This document shows positions 9,043-16,419 of a DNA stretch of 64,000 nt, piece after piece. Within the stretch, counting starts at the first letter, position 1. Every line of letters starts with the position of its first letter. This DNA is from Streptomyces sp. NBC_01669 (GTDB lineage: Bacteria > Actinomycetota > Actinomycetes > Streptomycetales > Streptomycetaceae): the NCBI RefSeq assembly GCF_026339735.1, contig NZ_JAPEQG010000001.1, forward strand, positions 6,966,501-7,030,500. The letters run 5' to 3'. The position numbers were made by a program, and so were the translations under genes. A model generated the notes under the pieces. That model searched no databases. It saw only the letters and a list, made by a program, of their open reading frames with translations, and was not told the origin of the DNA.

Positions 9043-10086
9043 ATGCGCGCCACCGTCATCCACGCCCCCCACGACATACGTGTGCAGGAGGTGCCGGACC
9101 CGACGATCCAGCAGCCCACCGATGTGGTGCTGCGGGTCCTGCGGGCCTGTATCTGCGGCAGCGACCTTTGGGCGTACCGCGGCGAGTCCGCCCGGCAGCC
9201 CGGCCAGCGGATCGGCCACGAGTTCCTCGGGATCGTCGAGGAGGCGGGCTCGGAGGTCGCTGGATTCGCGGTCGGCGACCTGGTCGTCGCCCCCTTCGTG
9301 TGGTCCGACGGCAGCTGTGAGTACTGCGCCGAAGGCCTGATGACGTCCTGCCCGCAAGGCGGCTTCTGGGGCTCGGTCGGCTCCGACGGCGGCCAGGGCG
9401 AGGCCGTCCGCGTCCCGTTCGCCGACGGCACACTGGTCAAGCTCCCGGCCGCCGCCGCGTCCGACGACCGACTGCTCACGGCGCTCCTGGCCCTGTCCGA
9501 CGTGCTCGGCACCGGCCACCACGCGGCCGTCGGCGCGGGCGTGAGGCCCGGCTCCACGGTCGCGGTCGTCGGCGACGGGGCGGTCGGCCTGTGCGGCGTC
9601 ATGGCCGCCAAGCGGCTCGGCGCCGAGCGGATCATCGCGCTGGGCCGCCACCAGGTGCGTACGGACATCGCCCGCCGCTTCGGCGCCACGGACGTCGTCG
9701 CCGAGCGCGGCGAGGCGGCCGTCGCGGCCGTACGGGAACTGACTGGCGGCGCGGGCGCGCATGCCGTGATCGAGGCCGTCGGCACCGAGCAGTCGATGCG
9801 TACGGCGGTCGAGATCACCCGCGACGGCGGCTCGATCGGCTACGTCGGCGTGCCGCACGGCAGCGGTACCGGGCTTGATCTGGGCGTCATGTTCGACCGG
9901 AACATCGCCCTGCGCGGCGGCGTCGCCCCCGTGCGTGCGTACATTCCGGAACTGCTCCCCGACGTCCTGTCCGGCACGATCGACCCGTCGCCCGTCTTCG
10001 ACCTCACCATCGGCCTCGACGAGGTCCCCGCGGGCTACCGGGCGATGGACGAGCGTACGGCGCTGAAGGTCCTCATCAAGCCGTAG
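9043..10086 (+). CDS. Zinc-dependent alcohol dehydrogenase (MDR family)
   Basis: A 347-residue medium-chain dehydrogenase. The catalytic zinc ligand Cys is in CICGSDLW (about residue 38), followed by GHEFLGIVEEAG (His and Glu about 60). A cysteine-containing structural lobe, CEYCAEGLMTSC, lies near residues 92-103. The Rossmann motif VVGDGAVGLCG (about 170-180) binds NAD(P). It closes the lipid-related run 7457-10086. A deletion remnant of a close paralogue is found at 14080-14167, next to the second S8 protease, so this gene was once part of a duplicated segment. A hairpin terminator follows at 10109-10143. Confidence 0.92.
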   Translation: MRATVIHAPHDIRVQEVPDPTIQQPTDVVLRVLRACICGSDLWAYRGESARQPGQRIGHEFLGIVEEAGSEVAGFAVGDLVVAPFVWSDGSCEYCAEGLMTSCPQGGFWGSVGSDGGQGEAVRVPFADGTLVKLPAAAASDDRLLTALLALSDVLGTGHHAAVGAGVRPGSTVAVVGDGAVGLCGVMAAKRLGAERIIALGRHQVRTDIARRFGATDVVAERGEAAVAAVRELTGGAGAHAVIEAVGTEQSMRTAVEITRDGGSIGYVGVPHGSGTGLDLGVMFDRNIALRGGVAPVRAYIPELLPDVLSGTIDPSPVFDLTIGLDEVPAGYRAMDERTALKVLIKP

Positions 10087-10108
10087 CGGACCCCGGAAGT
10101 GAACCGTG

Positions 10109-10143
10109 CGGGCCCGGTGGACGGGACATGTCCGCCGGGCCCG
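10109..10143. terminator. Bidirectional hairpin between alcohol dehydrogenase and CoA-transferase
   Basis: Arms 10109-10122 and 10130-10143 pair over 14 positions with one G-U pair around a 7-base loop. It lies between two convergent genes and probably ends both transcripts. No U-tract, as is usual in Streptomyces. Confidence 0.75.
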
Positions 10144-10149
10144 TTCCGG

Positions 10150-11586
10150 TCAGCGGGTGCCGCCGGTGGCAGCCGCGGTGACACCCCACACCGGAGAATC
10201 CGCGCCCAGCAGGCCCGGCGGGCGCGACCAGTCCGCCGGGCCGCCCGCGAAGGACACCGGCGGCAGGGCGTACCGCAGGCGTCCCATCGCACTGTCAGTG
10301 GCGCCGAGGTGCTTCTCGGGGTCGTACGTCTCCGCCGCGCCGTCGGCCGACTGCTCCGGGAGGCCGTTGCACAGCCAGTGCGCCGTCTGCCCGAGCGCCA
10401 GCCGCAGCAGCCGCGAACCGCCGTCGTCGTGCTGCTCGGACAGCGCCCGCAGCACCCCCGCCGCCAGCAGGTACCCGGTGCCGTGGTCGAGGGCCTGCGC
10501 GGGCAGCGCGCCCGGTGCTCCCGCGCTTCCCTCCAGCGTCGCGACGCCGGTGGCCACCTGGACCAGGCTGTCGAAGCCGCGCCGCTCGTGCCACGGCCCG
10601 TACCGGCCCCACGCGGACACCTGCGCGAGGACCAGACCGGGACGGCGTACGGCGAGTGCCTCCGGAGTCAGGCCGTACGCCTCCAGCGCACCCGGCCGGT
10701 ATCCGGTGACCAGTACATCGGCGTCGGCGAGCAGCTCCTCGAACGTCGCCCGCCCGGCCCGGTCGTGCAGGTCCAGGGAGACCGACCGCTTGCCGAAGCC
10801 CGTGTCGTTGTGGGCGTCCTGACTCTCCGGCAGCTGCGGCGCATCGATCCGCAGCACGTCCGCGCCCAGCAGTGCCAGCGTGCGGGTGGCGACCGGACCG
10901 GCGAGGACCCGGGTCAGGTCCAGGACCCGGAGCCCGGCGGCGGGCAGCAGCGGCGAACCCGACCGTGGGGGGAGGCGGCGCGGCGTCACCGGTTCCGGCC
11001 CCTCGGTCCGTTCGAGCGTGAGCAGCGGGCGTGCGGCGATCGCAGCGCCCTGCTCGTGCGCCGCCCACTCCTCGGGGGTGCGCAGCGCGACCGCCAGACC
11101 GCCCGCGGCGTACACCGTCTCCTCGATCTCCACCGACCGGCGCTCGGCGAGCACGGCCGCCACCGTGTCCACACCGGTGTCGTCGGGCAGACCGAGCGCG
11201 GTGAGCAACCGGGCGCGGTGGTGCGGGTAGTTGGCGTGGGTACGGACCCAGCCGTCGGCCGTCCGCCAGAACCGGGACAGCGGGGCGAACGTCGTCGGCG
11301 CGCGCCCGTCGATCCTCAGGTGCCGCTCGCTGAGGAACGCCGTGCCCACCGCCCCGTCGTCGACCCGGACCTGCGGTACGGGACCGCCGCCCCGCATGCG
11401 GCGCGCCGCGAGTTCGGCGGCGGCCAGCGAACAGACCGCGACAGTGGAGCGGGCCAGCTCCAGGACGGGCAGCCGGGCGGGCAGCGCACCGGTGGGTCCG
11501 CCGAATCCGATACGGCCGAGAAGCGTGGGGTCACCGCCGAGAGCGGCCCAGGCCTGCTCCGTACCGGAGCTCTGTACGTGTGTCAT
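10150..11586 (-). CDS. CaiB/BaiF-type CoA-transferase family III protein
   Basis: A 478-residue protein starting at the ATG at 11586 (a longer open frame upstream is a shadow). The second half begins with RVLDLTRVLAGPVATR and LLGADVLRID, the hallmark of class III CoA-transferases, and GFGKRSVSLDL follows. The first about 220 residues look like a divergent, partial copy of the same fold, giving a fused two-domain architecture. These enzymes move CoA between carboxylic acids through an aspartyl-CoA thioester. The promoter carries a perfect palindrome at 11597-11611 and the mRNA is probably leaderless. It is transcribed convergently to the alcohol dehydrogenase. Confidence 0.87.
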   Translation of the reverse strand: MTHVQSSGTEQAWAALGGDPTLLGRIGFGGPTGALPARLPVLELARSTVAVCSLAAAELAARRMRGGGPVPQVRVDDGAVGTAFLSERHLRIDGRAPTTFAPLSRFWRTADGWVRTHANYPHHRARLLTALGLPDDTGVDTVAAVLAERRSVEIEETVYAAGGLAVALRTPEEWAAHEQGAAIAARPLLTLERTEGPEPVTPRRLPPRSGSPLLPAAGLRVLDLTRVLAGPVATRTLALLGADVLRIDAPQLPESQDAHNDTGFGKRSVSLDLHDRAGRATFEELLADADVLVTGYRPGALEAYGLTPEALAVRRPGLVLAQVSAWGRYGPWHERRGFDSLVQVATGVATLEGSAGAPGALPAQALDHGTGYLLAAGVLRALSEQHDDGGSRLLRLALGQTAHWLCNGLPEQSADGAAETYDPEKHLGATDSAMGRLRYALPPVSFAGGPADWSRPPGLLGADSPVWGVTAAATGGTR

Positions 11587-11596
11587 GTCCGCACTA

Positions 11597-11611
11597 TGGC
11601 ACTGAGTGCCA
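11597..11611. promoter_or_regulatory. Perfect palindrome TGGCACTGAGTGCCA over the CoA-transferase promoter
   Basis: Seven-base arms flank a single G. On the minus strand it fills the space between a possible -35 (TTACGC) and -10 (CATAGT), which itself lies about 10 bases from the ATG. This is the geometry of a repressor site on a leaderless promoter. Its TGGCA-N5-TGCCA core matches the site at 7361-7375. Confidence 0.55.
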
Positions 11612-11622
11612 CTTTTGCGTAA

Positions 11623-11652
11623 GGAAGGGCCGGGGACGCCCCCGGCCCTTCC
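11623..11652. terminator. Hairpin terminator of the first S8 protease gene
   Basis: A 13-bp perfect GC stem (GGAAGGGCCGGGG, 11623-11635, with 11640-11652) and a 4-base loop lie 29 bases past the protease stop on the minus strand. Confidence 0.75.
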
Positions 11653-11680
11653 CGCTTTACGCCTCCCGACTACGTGCCGG

Positions 11681-13216
11681 TTACCTGCGGACCGCGTCCA
11701 GCGCGTCCACCACACCGGCACCGTAGAAGCCGTTGAGGTTCTTGGAACCCTCGCAGACGGCGTCGATCTTGCCGTCGTTGTTGATGTCGTACGGGGCGCC
11801 GCACGCGGTCGCGTCCGCCTGGGACATCAGCAGCGCCTTCACCGCGGCCGCTGGGGCGTGCGGGTGTGACGACTTGATCAGGGCCACCACGCCCGCGACA
11901 TGCGGGGAGGCCATCGACGTACCGGCCTTGTAGCCGTACTTGCCGCCCGGCAGCGTCGACAGGATCAGACCGCTCGTGGCCGGCGGTGCGGGCGTCTGGT
12001 AGATCGTCGAGTCGCCGCCCGGGGCAGCCACATCGATGATCCCGTTACCGTAGTTGGAGTACGAGGCCTTCAGGCCCTTGGCGCCGGTCGCGGACACCGT
12101 GACGACACCCGGCAGCATCGTCGGGATGTCGAGGCACTCCCGTGGGTCGATGGTCCGGGTCACCGGCGTGGTGTCGTTCGGGCTGGTCGAGTCCTCCAGC
12201 GCGTCGGCGGCCAGGTCCTGGCGGCTGTTGCCGGCCGCGGCGACGTTGACCGTGCCCTTGCGCTCCGCGTACTGGCTGGCGCGGGTGACCGCTTCCACCA
12301 GGGCGCCCTGGTCCGGGTCGTTCTTGCAGTTGAAGAGCCAGGGGTCTGTGTAATAACTGTTGTTCGTGACGTCGACGCCGTGTTCGGCGGCCCAGACGAA
12401 GCCGCAGACGACGGCCTCGGTGTAGAAGAACCCGCTCGGGGTCGACACCTTGATACCCGCCACCTTCACGCCCGGCGCAACACCCGTCACGCCGATGCCG
12501 TTCTTCGCGGCGGCGATGGTGCCCGCGACGTGCGTGCCGTGGTCGCTCTCGCCGGTCTGCGGACGCCAGGCGCCGTCTGTCGTGTCCGGCGCGCCGCTCA
12601 CACAGTTCGCCGACGCCCCGCGGTCGAAGTTCGGCGCCAGATCCGGGTGCGTGTCGTCGACACCCGTGTCGATGACCGCGACCGTGACGTTCCTGCTGCC
12701 CAGCGACACCTGGTGTGCCTGGTCCGCCTTGATGGCGGGCAGGTCCCACTGGAGGGGCTCCATCGGATCCTGGTCGCCCGTGGCCTCCGCGGCAGCGGTC
12801 CGCGCCTCCTCGGCGGAGAGCGGCTGCTCGACCCCGATGTCCTTGGTGGCCTGCGGAACGATGGGGTTGGTGCGGGTGGCCCCCGCCGACTCGACGCCCT
12901 CGACCCGGCGGATCGACTCCGCGAAGTCCGGGTTCTGCGAGTGGACGACGATGACGCCGATCTGCTCATAGGCGATCACCACCGTGCCGCCGGCCGCGGC
13001 TATCGCCTTCTTCACCTGCGTGACGGTGCCGTGACTGGCACGGGTGTTGACGACGTACGACAGCTTCGGGCCGTCCGTCGAGACCGCCGCCGTGGGCAGT
13101 CCGTCCGACGGGGCGGCGGATGCGGCGCTCGTCGGCAGGAAGCCGAGTGAGGCCGTGAGGGCCAATCCGACGGGCAGCGTCAGTACGCGGGTCCGTCTGG
13201 ATCCCAGATGAGCCAT
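11681..13216 (-). CDS. Secreted S8 (subtilisin-family) serine protease, copy 1
   Basis: A 511-residue preproprotein. A Sec signal peptide covers residues 1 to about 35 (RRTR, hydrophobic core, SAASAAP). An I9-like propeptide runs to about residue 155. The catalytic domain has Asp183 (AVIDTGVDD), His226 (DHGTHVAGT), Asn330 (AAAGN, oxyanion hole) and Ser434 (GTSMASPHVAG). The C-terminus contains DINNDGKID, which resembles a calcium-binding or EF-hand-like loop. It is paralogous to 14238-15767; signal peptide, proregion start and promoter are almost identical between them while the catalytic domains have diverged. An extracellular nutritional or developmental protease is likely. ATG at 13216 follows GGAGAC. 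Confidence 0.95.
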   Translation of the reverse strand: MAHLGSRRTRVLTLPVGLALTASLGFLPTSAASAAPSDGLPTAAVSTDGPKLSYVVNTRASHGTVTQVKKAIAAAGGTVVIAYEQIGVIVVHSQNPDFAESIRRVEGVESAGATRTNPIVPQATKDIGVEQPLSAEEARTAAAEATGDQDPMEPLQWDLPAIKADQAHQVSLGSRNVTVAVIDTGVDDTHPDLAPNFDRGASANCVSGAPDTTDGAWRPQTGESDHGTHVAGTIAAAKNGIGVTGVAPGVKVAGIKVSTPSGFFYTEAVVCGFVWAAEHGVDVTNNSYYTDPWLFNCKNDPDQGALVEAVTRASQYAERKGTVNVAAAGNSRQDLAADALEDSTSPNDTTPVTRTIDPRECLDIPTMLPGVVTVSATGAKGLKASYSNYGNGIIDVAAPGGDSTIYQTPAPPATSGLILSTLPGGKYGYKAGTSMASPHVAGVVALIKSSHPHAPAAAVKALLMSQADATACGAPYDINNDGKIDAVCEGSKNLNGFYGAGVVDALDAVRR

Positions 13217-13337
13217 GGGGTCTCCACATCATCCGTGTCAGCCGACCGGACACAGGGTGTGTCCGGCCGTGTGCATGAACGGTGAAGCTATCGCTGATCA
13301 TCCGGCTCATCAATGAATTGGCGTCATTCAGTTCGAA
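13044..13337 (-). repeat. Near-identical 5' segment shared by the two S8 genes, copy 1
   Basis: These 294 bases cover the promoter, leader, signal peptide and first about 58 codons. They differ from 15595-15887 at only about 11 positions by eye (one of them a 1-base gap), whereas the rest of the genes is far more divergent. Both edges are sharp: similarity stops upstream at GTTCGAA. Confidence 0.8.
13285..13313 (-). promoter_or_regulatory. Putative promoter of S8 protease copy 1
   Basis: On the minus strand TTGATG (13308-13313) and TAGCTT (13285-13290) are separated by 17 bases. Both hexamers are kept in copy 2 (15835-15863) although the spacer between them has changed at several positions, which supports functional constraint. 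The leader then contains an 8-bp hairpin (13246-13266). Confidence 0.5.
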
Positions 13338-13363
13338 ATGTGGAGCGCGGCCGCCGAGCGACC

Positions 13364-13591
13364 ACGGACTTCGACGTCACGAACAGCCCGACCAGCAGCT
13401 GCTCCAACACGTACGACATCCGTTCCGTCGGCACGCACGAGGCCGGGCATGTTTGTGAATGAGCCATGTCGGAGCTGGGCACGGGAACCTCACCATGTGC
13501 ACCAACTCGTTCAGGTGCTCGACGAAGGCGAGGACGCTCGGCAAGAGAGATCCTCGGTCTTCGGAGCATCAACCAGGGAGGACGACTGTGA
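13364..13591 (+). pseudogene. Frameshifted relic of a secreted metzincin (matrixin-like) metalloprotease
   Basis: Three adjoining frames together give the C-terminal part of a zinc protease. In frame 2 (13364-13462) the sequence runs through THEAGHVC to a stop. Frame 1 continues from 13459 with SHVGAGHGNLTM and STKARTLGK. Frame 2 resumes at 13556 with GLRSINQGG and ends at 13591. Restoring one G at about 13458 rebuilds HEAGHVCGMSH, the HExxHxxGxxH zinc motif of metzincins; about two bases are missing again near 13552. The 5' part of the gene is absent. Its stop overlaps the GTG of the following lipoprotein gene, so the two formed an operon. Confidence 0.7.
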
Positions 13592-13977
13592 GTTGGGGCG
13601 GACGGACTTCAGGCGTGCTGCTGGCGGCAGCCATCATGGTGTCGACAGCCGCATGCTCGGCCACCGGCAATACCGACGGGGAGGAGTCCTGCGCCATTCA
13701 GTTCACGTAACAGGACCGCACCTATGAGGACGTTGCGCATGTGGACTTCACGGTCGGGCAGAAGCTCGGAACCGTGACCGAACCACCGTGCAACGACGTC
13801 GGCGCCCAGGACGAGGGAGAGGAATCTCCCGGAAGCGTGAACGCCTACCGAGTGGAAGGTGTGTCGCCCGAGGCGGCCATCGCGGTCGGGGCCACACCTG
13901 ACGAGGCGGTTTTCGTGGCCTCGTACGTCGGCGACGAGCTGCCGCCCGAGGTGCAGAAGCTGATCGACGCATCATGA
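13588..13977 (+). pseudogene. Small lipoprotein gene (DUF6281-like) interrupted by an in-frame TAA
   Basis: The GTG at 13588 has a good GGAGG upstream and is followed by a signal peptide ending in STAACSA, a lipobox-like sequence. TAA at 13708-13710 interrupts the frame; directly after it the same frame continues for 89 codons (TYEDVAHVDFTVGQ, then VGATPDEAVFVASYVGDELP) to TGA at 13977. The second part looks fully protein-like and resembles the lipoprotein family I know as DUF6281, in which a tyrosine would be expected at the TAA position. A single C-to-A change would explain it. A sequencing error or stop readthrough is the alternative. Confidence 0.72.
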
Positions 13978-13980
13978 CCC

Positions 13981-14027
13981 GGTGCGCGGGACGCCGCTGA
14001 GCGAACGGCAGCGGCGTCCCGCGCACC
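13981..14027 (+). terminator. Strong hairpin terminator after the lipoprotein pseudogene
   Basis: A perfect 19-bp stem (13981-13999 with 14009-14027) and a 9-base loop begin three bases after the TGA. The intact terminator suggests the decay of the operon is recent. Confidence 0.85.
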
Positions 14028-14079
14028 CCTCGGCCCGGTGGTGCGCCGTTGACGCATGGCGGTCAACCACCGCAGGAAC

Positions 14080-14167
14080 CGGCCACGAGTTCCTCGGGAT
14101 CGTCGAGGAGGCGCGCTACCGGGCGATGGGCGAGCGCACGGCGCTGAAGGTGCTCGTCAAGCCGTGA
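14080..14167 (+). pseudogene. Deletion remnant of a zinc alcohol dehydrogenase
   Basis: Bases 14080-14113 match 34 bases within the alcohol dehydrogenase gene at 9043 exactly (encoding GHEFLGIVEEA). They are joined directly to its last codons (YRAMGERTALKVLVKP and stop, 14115-14167, about five differences from 10034-10086). Everything between, about 780 bases, is missing, and no start or N-terminus remains. The remnant is followed by the end of the second S8 gene. The parallel order ADH then S8 in both places points to a tandem segmental duplication followed by internal deletion. Confidence 0.85.
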
Positions 14168-14179
14168 GGCCATGACGAC

Positions 14180-14213
14180 GGGGCCGGACGGGAAGTGCTT
14201 CCCGTCCGGCCCC
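14180..14213. terminator. Hairpin terminator of the second S8 protease gene
   Basis: A perfect 16-bp stem (14180-14195 with 14198-14213) closed by a 2-base gap, with a loop that must open further in RNA. It lies 25 bases past the protease stop on the minus strand and just after the ADH remnant on the plus strand. Confidence 0.8.
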
Positions 14214-14237
14214 GGTTGCGCAGAGGTGCGGAGCCGA

Positions 14238-15767
14238 CTACTTGACGGCGTTCAGGGCGTTGACGACGCCGTGGCCGTAGTAGCCGTTCACCTTGCTGTC
14301 GCCCTTGCAGGTCGTCGCGTCGACCAGCTGGCCGGACGAGTTGTAGACCTTGGACGGGCAACCCGGGTTGACGGCCTGGGCCTTCAGCAGCTCCTGCAGC
14401 TGCGCAGGCGTGGCCTTCGGGTGCGTGCTCTTCAGCAGGGCGGCGACGCCCGCGACATGCGGGGTGGCCATCGAGGTGCCCTGCTTGTAGCCGTACTGGC
14501 CGTTCAAGACCGTCGAGAGCACACGGCCGTTGGCGTCCGGGGTGGCCGGGATCTGCCACCTGTCGCCGCCGGGGGCGGACACGTCGGCGACGCCCAGGCC
14601 GAAGCTGGAGTAGTACGACTTGAAGCCCTTGACGCCGGTCGCGGAGACCGTGACGACGCCCGGCAGCTGAGTCGGGATGTCGAAGCACTTGTGCGGGTCC
14701 ACGGTGCGCGGTCCCGGGGTGGTGTCGTTCGGGCTGGACGGGTCGAGGATCTCGTGCGACGCCAGGTCGTAGTTCTCGTTGCCGGCCGCGGCGACATTGA
14801 GGACGCCCTTGCGCTCGGCGTACTTCGTGGCGCGGGTGAGGGCGTCGAGCAGAGCCTTCTGGTCCGGGTCGTCCTGGCAGTTGAAGTACCAGGGGTCGAC
14901 GTAGTAGCTGTTGTTGGTGACCTCGATGCCGTGCTCGGCGGCCCAGACGAAGCCGCAGACGACCGCCTCGGTGTAGAAGAGGCTGGTGCCGGGCTCACTG
15001 ACCTTGATGCCGGCCACCTTGACACCGGGGGCGACACCGGTGACGCCGATGCCGTTGCGGGCGGCGGCGATCGTACCGGCGACATGCGTGCCGTGGTCAC
15101 TGCCGTCGGTGTACGGACGCCAGGCGCCCTCGGTCGTGTCGGCCACGCCGCCGACGCAGTTGGCCGACTGCTCCCTGGAGAAGTTCGCCTTGAGGTCCTC
15201 ATGGGTGTCGTCGACACCTGTGTCGATCACGCCGACGGTGACCGAGGCGCTGCCATCGTTGATCTTGCTGGCCTCGTCGGCCTGGATGGCGCGCATGTCC
15301 CACTGGTTGGGCTCCAGCGGCTCCTGGCCCGGGCCTGCGGCCGCGGCGGCCTTCGCGGCCTCCTCGGCGGTCAGCAGCTCGGTGCTTCCCTCCTCGGTCG
15401 TGGCGACGGACCGGAGCGGGGCGGTGCGGGTGGCACCGGCCGACTCGACTCCCGGGGTGTTGCGAATGGTCTTCGCGAAGTCGGGGTTCGAGGAGTGGAC
15501 GACGATCACGCCTATGCGGTCGTGCGATGTCACGATCGTCCCGCCGGCCGCGGCTATCGCTCGGCGGACCACACCCGTGCTGTGTACGGGGGTGGTGTTG
15601 ACGACGTACGACAGCTTCGGGCCGTCCGTCGAGACCGCCGCCGTGGGCAGTCCGTCCGACGGGGCGGCGGATGCCGCACTCATCGGCAGGAAGCCGAGCG
15701 AGGCCGTGAGGGCCAATCCGACGGGCAGCGTCAGTACGCGGGTCCGCCTGGATCCCAGATGAGCCAT
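14238..15767 (-). CDS. Secreted S8 (subtilisin-family) serine protease, copy 2
   Basis: A 509-residue paralogue of 11681-13216. The signal peptide and first 58 residues differ from copy 1 by a single residue (M for T at position 29). The propeptide and catalytic domain are roughly 60 percent alike. The triad is intact: Asp in GVIDTGVDD, His in DHGTHVAGT, Ser in GTSMATPHVAG, with AAAGN for the oxyanion hole. The C-terminus has CPSKVY and CKGDSKVNG, a different cysteine pattern from copy 1 and no DxNxDG loop, so stability or calcium dependence may differ. Its promoter is duplicated as well, so both should be co-regulated. Confidence 0.95.
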   Translation of the reverse strand: MAHLGSRRTRVLTLPVGLALTASLGFLPMSAASAAPSDGLPTAAVSTDGPKLSYVVNTTPVHSTGVVRRAIAAAGGTIVTSHDRIGVIVVHSSNPDFAKTIRNTPGVESAGATRTAPLRSVATTEEGSTELLTAEEAAKAAAAAGPGQEPLEPNQWDMRAIQADEASKINDGSASVTVGVIDTGVDDTHEDLKANFSREQSANCVGGVADTTEGAWRPYTDGSDHGTHVAGTIAAARNGIGVTGVAPGVKVAGIKVSEPGTSLFYTEAVVCGFVWAAEHGIEVTNNSYYVDPWYFNCQDDPDQKALLDALTRATKYAERKGVLNVAAAGNENYDLASHEILDPSSPNDTTPGPRTVDPHKCFDIPTQLPGVVTVSATGVKGFKSYYSSFGLGVADVSAPGGDRWQIPATPDANGRVLSTVLNGQYGYKQGTSMATPHVAGVAALLKSTHPKATPAQLQELLKAQAVNPGCPSKVYNSSGQLVDATTCKGDSKVNGYYGHGVVNALNAVK

Positions 15768-15887
15768 GGGGTCTCCACATCATCCTGTCAGCCGACCGGA
15801 CACGGGGTGTGTCCGGCCGTGTGCATGAACGGTGAAGCTATCGCTGATCTTCCTGCACATCAATGAATTGACGTCATTCAGTTCGAA
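15595..15887 (-). repeat. Near-identical 5' segment shared by the two S8 genes, copy 2
   Basis: Partner of 13044-13337, about 96 percent identical by eye, ending at the same GTTCGAA on the upstream side. Beyond it the sequences are unrelated: a metzincin relic next to copy 1, the DUF485 promoter region here. Confidence 0.8.
15835..15863 (-). promoter_or_regulatory. Putative promoter of S8 protease copy 2
   Basis: TTGATG (15858-15863) and TAGCTT (15835-15840) on the minus strand with 17 bases between, the same arrangement as at 13285-13313. Confidence 0.5.
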
Positions 15888-16053
15888 CGGTGCCGCCGAT
15901 GGGCGAAGCAGAGAAGTGGCAACTCGCGGTGAACCGCTTCGCCGCGCTCCACGTGCCGTTGTCAGGGGAGTCGCACCACCAAGCCCCCGACATCGAGGTT
16001 CTGTTGTGAAATCCACCGCCCCCACCACCGCACCCGCGTCGCGAGGAGAATCC

Positions 16054-16419
16054 GTGGCTACCGATGCATCGCCGCCCAAAGCCGGCCCGGACACCGGACC
16101 TGCCCAGCCCACGACAGAACGGTTCGTCGAGGTCCAGGAGAGCGCGGAGTTCGCCGAACTGCGCCGCGCTCACCGCTCGTTCGCCTTCCCGCTGACCATC
16201 GCGTTCGTGCTCTGGTACCTGCTCTACGTGCTGCTGTCGAACTACGCCGGCGGCTTCATGGGCACCAAGGTGTACAGCAACATCAACGTGGCCTTCGTGT
16301 TCGGTCTCGCCCAGTTCGTCACCACCTTCCTCATCGCCTGGTTCTACGCGCGGCACGCCGCGGCGAAGCTCGACCCCAAGGCCGAGGCCATCAAGTCCCG
16401 TATGGAGGCCGACGCATGA
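16054..16419 (+). CDS. DUF485 domain membrane protein
   Basis: GTG 16054 is preferred because GAGGAG lies five bases upstream; a GTG at 16006 would add 16 residues. The 121-residue product has a variable Pro-rich N-terminus, then AELRRAHRSFAFPLT leading into the first membrane helix (VLWYLLYVLLSNYA) and a second helix (FVFGLAQFVTTFLIAWFYARHA). DUF485 proteins are encoded directly before ActP-type sodium:acetate symporters and are thought to be accessory subunits. Here the stop overlaps the symporter start (ATGA at 16416-16419), so the pair is coupled. Confidence 0.88.
   Translation: MATDASPPKAGPDTGPAQPTTERFVEVQESAEFAELRRAHRSFAFPLTIAFVLWYLLYVLLSNYAGGFMGTKVYSNINVAFVFGLAQFVTTFLIAWFYARHAAAKLDPKAEAIKSRMEADA

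Noticed and set aside
11597..11611. CIRCE/HrcA heat-shock operator
   Set aside because: The arms resemble half of CIRCE, but the nine-base spacer is missing and no chaperone gene is near.
13324..13572. 82-residue minus-strand frame opposite the metzincin relic
   Set aside because: The opposite strand gives a recognisable HExxH protease fragment, so this is its shadow.
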